The position numbers and the translations under genes were made by a program. The notes under the pieces were generated by a model. The model had not been told where the DNA came from and did not search any database. It saw only the letters and a list, made by a program, of their open reading frames with translations. 5,818 nucleotides of DNA from Alphaproteobacteria bacterium. Its GTDB lineage: Bacteria > Pseudomonadota > Alphaproteobacteria > RS24. Positions 1 to 5,663 of this stretch are shown here, piece by piece. The stretch lies in assembly GCA_029248825.1 (NCBI GenBank), contig JAQWIP010000099.1:1-5818 (forward strand), read 5' to 3'. Positions within the stretch are counted from its first letter, which is position 1. Each line of letters opens with the position of its first letter.

Positions 1-1818
1 CATACCAATGTCATGTCACTGTTTGACACGGAGCGTGTCGAAGTGCTGAAAGGCCCTGCTGCGCTGCGTTATGGCGCCTATGCCGCGACCGGTGTGGTCA
101 ATGGCTTTAACCGCCATTTAAACGCTGACACGGAAGAAGGCACAGATGTCTCATTCAGCTTTGGTGACAACGCCGATGAAACCATCACCGCATTCTTCAC
201 CCGCCAAGGTCGGTTTAGCCTGTCAGCCATCTCGCAAGATGCCGGCAATATCACCATTCCGACCCATGCGGAAACCGAAGCCTATCACGAACTGCATGAA
301 GCAGAAGTTGAAGATGACGATGAAGAACATCTGACAGAGGGCGAACAAGAAGCGTCCAATACGGAAAGCGAAAGCAGTGGCTTTACGGCTGCCGGTCATT
401 TTGGTGACGACGAGACCAATCTGTCCATAATGTTAAGCAGCCATGACATGGACTATCTCGTGCCGCATGATCACGGCCACGAAGAAGAAGGCAATGATGA
501 CCAGATCGAAGAAGAGCATCATGATGAAGAAGGTGGTGCCGACATTAGCCTTGAGCAACAAACCATTCATGCGCGTTTCATGCATAATGGTTCAATCGGT
601 CCGTTTAATAGCTTCCGCGGCGACTTGACCTCGACAACATTCGAACAAACCGAAACGGTTGAAGAGGAAGATGAACTGCACTTGTCGATGTTTGAGCAGG
701 ATAGCCTGCACTTGCGCGGCGAATTCACCGGTACCTTTAATGACTGGCAAACGCTGGTAGGCTTGGAATTCCGTGACACGGAATTGACTTCCCCTCACCA
801 TGAGGAAGAAGGCGAGGAGGAAGAAGAAGAAGAGCATGGCTATTTGCCGAACACGGAGCGTTCGCAATATGGCCTGTTTGCTTTCGCCGAGCGCGAACGC
901 AATGGCTGGTTGACCGAAATGGCCGTGCGCTTTGACAGCATTGAGCAAGATTCCTTTCATGAAGAATCTGACGAAAATGCCAGCGTCTCGCATGATTTGA
1001 CCAATATCTCGGTCGGCTTGGCCAAAAAGCTGGACGGCAATTTGTTGCTTGGCGGTTCTGTTTCTTCAACCGAGCGCGCCCCGTCGCAAACCGAATTATT
1101 CGCCGAAGGCGTCCACCATGCGGTCGGTCGTTATGAAGCAGGTGACCCCACGCTGGGGAAAGAGACGGCCTTGGCCACGGAGCTTTATTTGCGCCGTAAT
1201 TGGGGCAATAACAGCCTTCGCTTTGCCGTCTTCAATAATGATTATAGCGACTTCATTTACATGCGACATGGTGAATGCGCTGACGTGCGTGAAGAGCACA
1301 CACCCGGTGAAGACCCTTGCGCAGAAGTAGATGATCACATGCAGCACATTGACTATGTGCCGGGCGATGCCGAACTGACCGGCTATGAGCTGGAATATAA
1401 AACCGGCTTTGGTTTGGGCGGACGCTTGGTTGACACAACGCTCACCTACAGCGCCGTTGAAGGCGAATTGGCCAGTGGCGGCAATCTGCCGACCATTCCG
1501 GCTGATAAAATCGGTGTATCGCTGGCCACCAATATCGGCGCTGCCTTTGTCTCGCTCGATATTGAAAATGTGGCTGACCAAAACGACGTTGCCCTTAATG
1601 ATGCCGGTGAAGAGCATGATGACGAGTTGGCAACCGATGGCTACACCTCTGTCGATATTGCGGCAAGCTGGAAGCCAGCGGTTTATGAGGGCCTGACCCT
1701 GACCGCCACGGTGCGTAATCTGACGGATGAAGAAATCCGCCATCACACCAGCCCGCTGAAAGACAAATTGCCGGAAGCAGGACAGGATTTCCGCCTTACC
1801 GCGCGCTATAAATTCTAG
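1..1818 (+). CDS. TonB-dependent outer-membrane receptor, probable zinc/divalent metal type (5' end missing)
   Basis: Energy-dependent outer-membrane uptake channel, powered from the inner membrane by TonB-ExbB-ExbD. The frame is open from base 1, so the real start, signal peptide, TonB box and most of the plug lie upstream; the Met at 13 is internal. Numbering from that Met, residues 7-34 are the end of the plug (ERVEVLKGPAALRYG, then a GVVN turn) and the rest is the beta-barrel. The C-terminus (NLTDEE near 568-573, then FRLTARYKF) ends in Phe, the usual outer-membrane assembly signal. Loops near 85-113, 150-173 and 261-276 are packed with His, Glu and Asp, and a loop near 416-447 adds a Cys pair (422 and 436). 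His/acid-rich loops are known from ZnuD-type zinc receptors, so zinc import is the best inference; nickel, copper or cobalt cannot be excluded. It converges on eno across a shared terminator. The family is certain, the substrate is not. Confidence 0.93.
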   Translation, partial: HTNVMSLFDTERVEVLKGPAALRYGAYAATGVVNGFNRHLNADTEEGTDVSFSFGDNADETITAFFTRQGRFSLSAISQDAGNITIPTHAETEAYHELHEAEVEDDDEEHLTEGEQEASNTESESSGFTAAGHFGDDETNLSIMLSSHDMDYLVPHDHGHEEEGNDDQIEEEHHDEEGGADISLEQQTIHARFMHNGSIGPFNSFRGDLTSTTFEQTETVEEEDELHLSMFEQDSLHLRGEFTGTFNDWQTLVGLEFRDTELTSPHHEEEGEEEEEEEHGYLPNTERSQYGLFAFAERERNGWLTEMAVRFDSIEQDSFHEESDENASVSHDLTNISVGLAKKLDGNLLLGGSVSSTERAPSQTELFAEGVHHAVGRYEAGDPTLGKETALATELYLRRNWGNNSLRFAVFNNDYSDFIYMRHGECADVREEHTPGEDPCAEVDDHMQHIDYVPGDAELTGYELEYKTGFGLGGRLVDTTLTYSAVEGELASGGNLPTIPADKIGVSLATNIGAAFVSLDIENVADQNDVALNDAGEEHDDELATDGYTSVDIAASWKPAVYEGLTLTATVRNLTDEEIRHHTSPLKDKLPEAGQDFRLTARYKF

Positions 1819-1831
1819 GGTAATCGATCCT

Positions 1832-1850
1832 GCTTGCCTCAAAAGCAAGC
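1832..1850 (+). other. small stem-loop after the receptor gene
   Basis: GCTTGC (1832-1837) and GCAAGC (1845-1850) are perfect inverted copies around a 7-base loop, 13 bases after the receptor stop codon. No T-run follows, so it is not a terminator by itself. It may protect the mRNA 3' end or simply be chance; only the base pairing is seen. Confidence 0.3.
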
Positions 1851-1854
1851 CCAC

Positions 1855-1895
1855 GAAAAGAAAAGGCCCCGTCTCACGATGGGGCCTTTTTATTT
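1855..1895. terminator. bidirectional intrinsic terminator between the receptor gene and eno
   Basis: AAAAGGCCCC (1861-1870) and GGGGCCTTTT (1881-1890) form a perfect 10-bp inverted repeat. On the + strand the stem extends inward by a G-U, a T-A and a C-G pair to a 4-base loop. A T-rich stretch follows on the + strand, and the A-rich stretch before the stem (about 1855-1864) gives a T-rich stretch on the - strand. It sits between two convergent stop codons (1818 and 1916), where one hairpin can end both transcripts. Confidence 0.88.
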
Positions 1896-1915
1896 TCAAA
1901 AGAACTAAAGCCGAA

Positions 1916-3190
1916 TTATTTAAGAATAGACTTACCCGGATAGACCGCATTGTCGCCGAGCGCTTCCTCTATACGGATGAGCTGATTGTATTTCGCCAAG
2001 CGGTCTGAGCGCGCCAAGGAGCCGGTTTTAATCTGGCCGCAATTGGTCGCCACAGCCAAATCAGCAATCGTGGCATCTTCGGTTTCGCCCGAGCGATGCG
2101 ACATCACGGCCGTGAAAGACGCCTTATGCGCCATCTCAACGGCTTGCAGGGTTTCCGCCAAAGTGCCGATTTGATTGACCTTCACCAAAATAGAATTGGC
2201 AATGCCCTCGTCAATGCCGCGCGCTAGGCGGGTCGGATTGGTGACGAATAAATCATCGCCGACCAATTGCACTTTATCGCCAATCGCATCGGTCAGGGCT
2301 TTCCAGCCATCCCAATCGTTTTCGTCCATGCCGTCTTCAATGGAGGCAATCGGGAAGCGGCCACATAGGTCGGCCCAGTAGGCAGCCATTTCGCCAGCGT
2401 CGAGCTTTTTGCCCTCGCCTGCCAAATGGTAAATCCCGTCTTCACAAAATTCCGTGGCCGCCGCATCGAGCGCCAAATGAATATCTTCGCCCGGCTTATA
2501 CCCCGCCCTCTCAACAGCTTTCATCACATAGCCAAGGGCTGCATCGGTGGAAGCCAGATTAGGCGCAAAGCCGCCTTCGTCGCCCACGCCCGTGGCCAGA
2601 CCATCTTCGATGAGCAGGCCTTTGAGCGTATGGAAAACTTCCGCGCCCATGCGCACAGCTTCTTTAATACTGGTCGCCGCGACAGGCATAATCATGAATT
2701 CTTGCACATCAATCGGGTTGTCGGCATGGGCGCCGCCATTGACGATGTTCATCATCGGCACGGGCAAAGTGCGGGCATTGGCGCCGCCAATATAGCGCCA
2801 CAAAGGCGTGCCTTGGCTATCGGCGGCCGCTTTAGCCACCGCCATGGAAACGCCCAAAATAGCATTGGCGCCGAGGCGCGATTTGTTTTCCGTGCCGTCC
2901 AAAGTCAGCATGGCTTGGTCGATTTGCAAATGCTCGCTGGCGTCTAACCCGCAAAGCGCCGAGAAAATCTCGCCGTTTACCGCATCGACAGCCTTTAAAA
3001 CGCCCTTGCCCATATAGCGAGATTTGTCGTCATCGCGCAGTTCCACCGCCTCATATTGTCCGGTCGAGGCGCCCGAAGGCACCGCAGCGCGGCCGAAACC
3101 GCCATCGTCGAGCAATACGTCGACTTCGACGGTTGGGTTGCCGCGGCTGTCGAGAATTTCGCGCGCGATAATGTCAAGAATGGCAGTCAT
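1916..3190 (-). CDS. eno: enolase (phosphopyruvate hydratase)
   Basis: Cytoplasmic glycolytic and gluconeogenic enzyme that interconverts 2-phosphoglycerate and phosphoenolpyruvate using Mg2+. The 424-residue protein is full length and collinear with bacterial enolases. Visible signatures are the N-terminal EILDSRGNPTVEVDV (11-25), the mobile loop SGASTG (39-44), NGGAHADN (151-158, His155), QEFMI (Glu164), GDEGGFAPN with the acid/base Glu205, the Mg ligands Asp242, Glu285 and Asp312, catalytic Lys337 in LVKVNQ, SHRSGET (364-370) and substrate-binding Lys388. No key residue is missing. The ATG is preceded by GAGG (complement of 3196-3199) with a 5-base spacer, which supports this start. It is transcribed alone on the - strand, divergent from queC and convergent with the receptor gene, without the pyrG, kdsA or ftsB neighbours often found beside eno. 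The identification is effectively certain. Confidence 0.99.
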   Translation of the reverse strand: MTAILDIIAREILDSRGNPTVEVDVLLDDGGFGRAAVPSGASTGQYEAVELRDDDKSRYMGKGVLKAVDAVNGEIFSALCGLDASEHLQIDQAMLTLDGTENKSRLGANAILGVSMAVAKAAADSQGTPLWRYIGGANARTLPVPMMNIVNGGAHADNPIDVQEFMIMPVAATSIKEAVRMGAEVFHTLKGLLIEDGLATGVGDEGGFAPNLASTDAALGYVMKAVERAGYKPGEDIHLALDAAATEFCEDGIYHLAGEGKKLDAGEMAAYWADLCGRFPIASIEDGMDENDWDGWKALTDAIGDKVQLVGDDLFVTNPTRLARGIDEGIANSILVKVNQIGTLAETLQAVEMAHKASFTAVMSHRSGETEDATIADLAVATNCGQIKTGSLARSDRLAKYNQLIRIEEALGDNAVYPGKSILK

Positions 3191-3223
3191 GAGAGCCTCA
3201 CAAGTAAGTATGGATTTGAGCTT

Positions 3224-3252
3224 GGTTTAGCGTAAATCCCCCCATCGTGCAA
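3224..3252 (-). promoter_or_regulatory. weak candidate promoter for eno
   Basis: Reading the - strand, TTGCAC (complement of 3247-3252) is followed after 17 bases by TAAACC (complement of 3224-3229). A start near 3217 would give a leader of roughly 27 bases that contains the eno ribosome-binding site. The -35 is good but the -10 is poor. The -35 box lies inside one copy of the tandem repeat, so a protein bound there could affect it. This is inference from pattern only. Confidence 0.25.
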
Positions 3253-3270
3253 ATCTGGCGTGCAAATCTG
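3246..3270. repeat. 12-bp tandem direct repeat in the eno-queC divergent region
   Basis: CGTGCAAATCTG occurs at 3246-3257 and again at 3259-3270 with one base between, giving a 13-base period. The second copy continues into an imperfect dyad, TGCAAATCTGCA (3261-3272). It lies upstream of both divergent genes. It could be an operator or a small local duplication; no regulator is recognised. Confidence 0.7.
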
Positions 3271-3282
3271 CAAGCCGCCCAC

Positions 3283-3311
3283 TTGACGAAAGCAATAGAG
3301 TTCGGTCTAAG
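3283..3311 (+). promoter_or_regulatory. candidate sigma-70-type promoter for queC
   Basis: TTGACG (3283-3288, five of six consensus bases) and TCTAAG (3306-3311, four of six) are 17 bases apart. Transcription would start within a base or two of the queC ATG at 3319, giving a nearly leaderless mRNA. The -10 overlaps the AAGG (3309-3312) that would otherwise serve as ribosome-binding site. Both cannot be used on the same transcript, so either this promoter or the ribosome site is the functional one. Confidence 0.4.
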
Positions 3312-3318
3312 GTCAGGC

Positions 3319-4038
3319 ATGAATGAGACATCTACAGCTTTGGTATTGTTTTCCGGTGGGCAAGATTCCACCGCTTGTCTGGCCTATGCGCTGGATAATT
3401 TCGCGCATGTGGAAACGCTGGGTTTCGACTACGGCCAAACCCATCGCATCGAGCTAGATTGCCGCGCCCGCTTGCGCCAAGAGATTGCCAAAATCAGCGA
3501 TTGGGGCGCGCGCCTTGGCGACGACCATACGCTGGCCCTGCCCGCGCTGGCCGAAATTGGCGGCACGGCGCTGATTGCGTCTGGCAGCGATAGCGATGAC
3601 ATGAAGAAAATGAAGAACAATCTGCCCGCCACTTTTGTGCCAGGCCGCAATTTATTGTTTCTCACCTATGCCGCCGCGCTGGCCTATCGGCGCGGGCTGA
3701 ATGTGCTGGTCGGTGGCATGTGCGAGACCGATTACTCGGGCTACCCCGATTGCCGCCGCGACACGCTGGATGCGCTGGAGGCCTCGCTCAACTTGGGAAT
3801 GGAAACGCAAATCACCATCGACACGCCGCTCATGCACATCGACAAAGCCGAGACGTGGGAGATGGCCGCGCAATTGGGCGGCGCGGGCTTAGTGGAGCTG
3901 ACCCTCGAACATAGCCATACGTGTTATCGCGGCGAGCGCGAGCAACGCCACGACTGGGGCTATGGCTGCAACGATTGCCCCGCGTGCGAATTACGCGCCG
4001 CCGGCTATGAAAAATGGAGCGCCACGCATGACCTATAG
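3319..4038 (+). CDS. queC: 7-cyano-7-deazaguanine (preQ0) synthase QueC
   Basis: Cytoplasmic ATP-dependent enzyme that turns 7-carboxy-7-deazaguanine plus ammonia into preQ0, the nitrile precursor of queuosine. The 239-residue protein has the PP-loop SGGQDS (12-17), the family motifs FDYGQTHR (36-43), FVPGRN (106-111), TDYSGYPDCR (137-146) and a C-terminal zinc site made by Cys202, Cys217, Cys220 and Cys223 (GYGCNDCPAC). All expected residues are present and the length is normal. I chose the ATG at 3319 because it begins just before the PP-loop strand as in relatives and has AAGG six bases upstream; an in-frame GTG at 3247 would add 24 residues with no family resemblance and run through the direct repeat. 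The last 11 bases overlap queE, suggesting translational coupling. It is the first gene of the queC-E-D-F cluster. Confidence 0.97.
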   Translation: MNETSTALVLFSGGQDSTACLAYALDNFAHVETLGFDYGQTHRIELDCRARLRQEIAKISDWGARLGDDHTLALPALAEIGGTALIASGSDSDDMKKMKNNLPATFVPGRNLLFLTYAAALAYRRGLNVLVGGMCETDYSGYPDCRRDTLDALEASLNLGMETQITIDTPLMHIDKAETWEMAAQLGGAGLVELTLEHSHTCYRGEREQRHDWGYGCNDCPACELRAAGYEKWSATHDL

Positions 4039-4675
4039 CGTGAAGGAAATGTTTTACACCCTGCAAGGCGAAGGCGCGCAAAGCGGCCGCCCTGCCGTGT
4101 TTTGCCGCTTCTCGGGCTGCAACCTTTGGTCGGGCTTAGAAAAAGATCGCGCCACCGCACAATGCACATTTTGCGATACAGATTTCGTCGGCACCGATGG
4201 CCAAAACGGCGGCAAGTTCGACAGTGCCGACACGCTGGCCGATGCCGTTGCTGGCTTCTGGCCAGAAGACCCGCCCAGCGCCGATGCCTATATTGTGTTT
4301 ACCGGCGGCGAACCATGCTTGCAATTAGACGCGCCCCTGCTGGCGGCCTTGGCCGCGCGCGGCTTTGAATGCGCCGTGGAAACCAATGGCACTTTGGAAG
4401 TGCCAGAAGGCGTCGATTGGATTTGTGTGAGCCCCAAGCCACAAACCGAGCTGAAACAAACCCGAGGCCATGAGTTAAAATTCGTTTACCCGCAAGACGA
4501 GCTGTCGCCCGACCAGTTTGCGGAACTGGATTTTGAGAACTTTTACCTTCAGCCGATGGATACGGGCGATGCCGAAACCAGTTGGCACAATGTGCAGGCC
4601 GCGATTGCCTATTGCCTGCAAAATCCGCAATGGCGGGTCAGCTTGCAGACGCATAAAATTGTCGGCCTCGACTAG
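4028..4675 (+). CDS. queE: 7-carboxy-7-deazaguanine synthase QueE (radical SAM)
   Basis: Radical S-adenosylmethionine enzyme that contracts the ring of 6-carboxy-tetrahydropterin to 7-carboxy-7-deazaguanine, the substrate of QueC. The 215-residue protein opens with the typical FYTLQGEGAQSGRPAVFCRF (9-28). The 4Fe-4S cysteines are Cys31, Cys46 and Cys49, a CX14CX2C arrangement characteristic of QueE rather than the common CX3CX2C. TGGEP (92-96) is the SAM-binding glycine-rich motif, followed by ETNGT (118-122) and VSPKP (134-138); the late QPMD (175-178) is also typical. The ATG at 4028 lies inside the end of queC (11-base overlap, different frame) and has GGAG at 4016-4019, 8 bases upstream, which fixes the start. 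An upstream in-frame ATG at 3962 would only extend into queC coding sequence. Forty-two bases separate its stop from queD. Confidence 0.97.
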   Translation: MTYSVKEMFYTLQGEGAQSGRPAVFCRFSGCNLWSGLEKDRATAQCTFCDTDFVGTDGQNGGKFDSADTLADAVAGFWPEDPPSADAYIVFTGGEPCLQLDAPLLAALAARGFECAVETNGTLEVPEGVDWICVSPKPQTELKQTRGHELKFVYPQDELSPDQFAELDFENFYLQPMDTGDAETSWHNVQAAIAYCLQNPQWRVSLQTHKIVGLD

Positions 4676-4682
4676 AGCCCAA

Positions 4683-4711
4683 TTGACCCGATTTGCTTAA
4701 TCGGGCATAAG
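4683..4711 (+). promoter_or_regulatory. candidate promoter for queD giving a leaderless transcript
   Basis: TTGACC (4683-4688, five of six consensus bases) and CATAAG (4706-4711, four of six) are exactly 17 bases apart in the 42-base gap between queE and queD. Expected initiation is at or beside the A of the queD ATG (4718). queD has only a weak GCGGGG before it rather than a clear ribosome-binding site, which fits leaderless translation. The spacer also holds a perfect 7-bp inverted repeat, CCCGATT (4687-4693) and AATCGGG (4699-4705), without a T-run. In the queC-E transcript this would fold as a hairpin; in DNA it could be an operator. Confidence 0.45.
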
Positions 4712-4717
4712 CGGGGC

Positions 4718-5086
4718 ATGAAATTATCACGCGAATTCACTTTTGATGCTGCCCACAGCCTCGGCCATTATCCGGCTGGCCACGCCAATACGCGCGTGCA
4801 TGGGCATAGCTTTCGCGCGCGCGTAACCGTCGAGGGTCTGCCCGACGTGCATGGGCAGATTGTCGATTTGGAAAAAATGGGCGCGCTGCTGCAAGATATG
4901 CACGAGCGCCTAGACCACCAAATGCTGAACGAAATTGACGGCCTAGAACAGCCGACGCTGGAAAACCTATGCCTATGGATTTGGGGCGCCTTGCAAAGCC
5001 CGCTGCCGCAAATTTGCGCCGTCGAAGTGTTTCGCGATAGCCTCGGCCAATCTTGCCTCTATCAAGGGAGCCAACATGTCGACTAA
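4718..5086 (+). CDS. queD: 6-carboxy-5,6,7,8-tetrahydropterin synthase family protein (QueD), catalytic Cys replaced by Asn
   Basis: Member of the 6-pyruvoyltetrahydropterin synthase/QueD fold. QueD converts dihydroneopterin triphosphate to 6-carboxytetrahydropterin for QueE. The 122-residue protein aligns with E. coli QueD almost end to end: FTFDAAH (8-13 region) supplies zinc ligand His13, and VHGHSF (27-32) supplies His28 and His30. LDHQMLN (65-71) keeps the Asp66-His67 pair and PTLENL (79-84) is conserved. Two active-site positions differ. E. coli HKCGRLHGH reads HANTRVHGH here, so catalytic Cys27 becomes Asn24. The KET motif holding Glu110 becomes FRD (105-107). Its place between queE and queF argues for a real role in the pathway, but mechanism or substrate may have shifted. 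Start at 4718 is chosen because it matches the family N-terminus. It overlaps queF by 11 bases. Confidence 0.9.
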   Translation: MKLSREFTFDAAHSLGHYPAGHANTRVHGHSFRARVTVEGLPDVHGQIVDLEKMGALLQDMHERLDHQMLNEIDGLEQPTLENLCLWIWGALQSPLPQICAVEVFRDSLGQSCLYQGSQHVD

Positions 5087-5543
5087 AGGAAGCGATGCCA
5101 CTGGCGCAACTATGCTAGGCCAACAAACCGGTCTGCCCAATAGCCCCGAAGAAGCGGTGCTAGAGCGCGTGCCGAACCCGCATGTGGATATTGATTATGT
5201 GGCGCGTTTTGCTGTGCCTGAGTTCACCTCGATTTGCCCTGTCACGGGTCAGCCGGATTTCGCGCATGTGGTTATCGACTATGTGCCAGACCAGCATTTG
5301 GTAGAGAGCAAAAGTTTCAAACTCTTCATGGGGAGCTTTCGTAACCATGGCGCGTTTCACGAAGACTGCACCATTATAGTGGCCAAACGGCTGATTGAAT
5401 GCATGAAGCCAAAATGGCTGCGCATCGGTGGCTATTGGTATCCGCGCGGCGGCATTCCGATTGATGTGTTTTGGCAAAGTTCAGAGCCACCCGAGGGATT
5501 ATTTATTCCGGACCAAGGCGTGCCGCCCTATCGCGGCCGCTAA
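5076..5543 (+). CDS. queF: NADPH-dependent 7-cyano-7-deazaguanine reductase QueF (unimodular type)
   Basis: Cytoplasmic enzyme that reduces the nitrile of preQ0 to the aminomethyl group of preQ1 with two NADPH; it belongs to the tunnelling (T-fold) superfamily shared with GTP cyclohydrolase I and QueD. The 155-residue length marks the short, single-domain class typified by B. subtilis rather than the two-domain E. coli form. Key residues are the nucleophile Cys54 in FTSICPVTGQPDF (50-62), the proton donor Asp61, the QueF motif ESKSFKL (77-83) for NADPH binding, and the substrate-binding His95-Glu96. Cys98 sits where B. subtilis has its protective disulfide partner. The ATG at 5076 overlaps the end of queD and has a strong AAGGGAG (5064-5070) 5 bases upstream, which sets the start and suggests coupling. 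It is the last gene before the terminator at 5636-5663. Confidence 0.97.
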   Translation: MSTKGSDATGATMLGQQTGLPNSPEEAVLERVPNPHVDIDYVARFAVPEFTSICPVTGQPDFAHVVIDYVPDQHLVESKSFKLFMGSFRNHGAFHEDCTIIVAKRLIECMKPKWLRIGGYWYPRGGIPIDVFWQSSEPPEGLFIPDQGVPPYRGR

Positions 5544-5561
5544 TTTTTCTGCTATCTTTTA

Positions 5562-5663
5562 TGCGTAGTCCAGTGGACGAGACTAGAGGAACCTAGAAAG
5601 TTCCGCTTATGAACAGCAATTTGTTCTGCTTATGTGGCTTGAGCTAACGCTCAAGCCTTTTTT
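5562..5663 (+). ncRNA. candidate multi-hairpin RNA or structured 3' UTR after queF
   Basis: Four consecutive stem-loops fit end to end: GTCC/GGAC (5568-5578), GGAAC/GTTCC (5588-5604), GAACA/TGTTC (5611-5626) and the 9-bp terminator stem (5636-5657), with 6-9 unpaired bases between them. The heptamer GCTTATG occurs in the linkers on both sides of the third hairpin (5605-5611 and 5628-5634). There is no start codon and ribosome-binding site for a convincing gene here. A TATCTT at 5554-5559 could be a -10 box but has no good -35 partner. It may be the processed 3' end of the que transcript or an independent small RNA. I do not recognise a known RNA family, and the first three stems are short (4-5 bp). 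Confidence 0.35.

Noticed and set aside
1096..1950. 284-codon open frame on the - strand
   Set aside because: It lies antisense to the receptor gene, runs through the terminator into the end of eno, shows no recognisable domain, and is explained by codon bias of the real + strand gene.
2426..2947. 173-codon open frame on the + strand
   Set aside because: Entirely antisense to eno, whose protein motifs are unmistakable; no motif or credible ribosome site supports it.
3247..3318. GTG at 3247 as an earlier queC start
   Set aside because: It adds 24 residues unlike the family and lies in the direct repeat; ATG 3319 has AAGG upstream and starts at the usual place before the PP-loop.
3191..3318. 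preQ1 riboswitch before queC
   Set aside because: I looked for the short hairpin with an A-rich pseudoknot tail of preQ1-I and found no such arrangement; the likely promoter leaves almost no leader.
4687..4705. Terminator between queE and queD
   Set aside because: The 7-bp inverted repeat has no T-run after it and overlaps the promoter-like spacer, so I treat it as a hairpin or operator candidate instead.
5562..5640. tRNA or tRNA-like gene after queF
   Set aside because: The hairpins lack a closing acceptor stem, a TPsiC-arm sequence and proper arm spacing.
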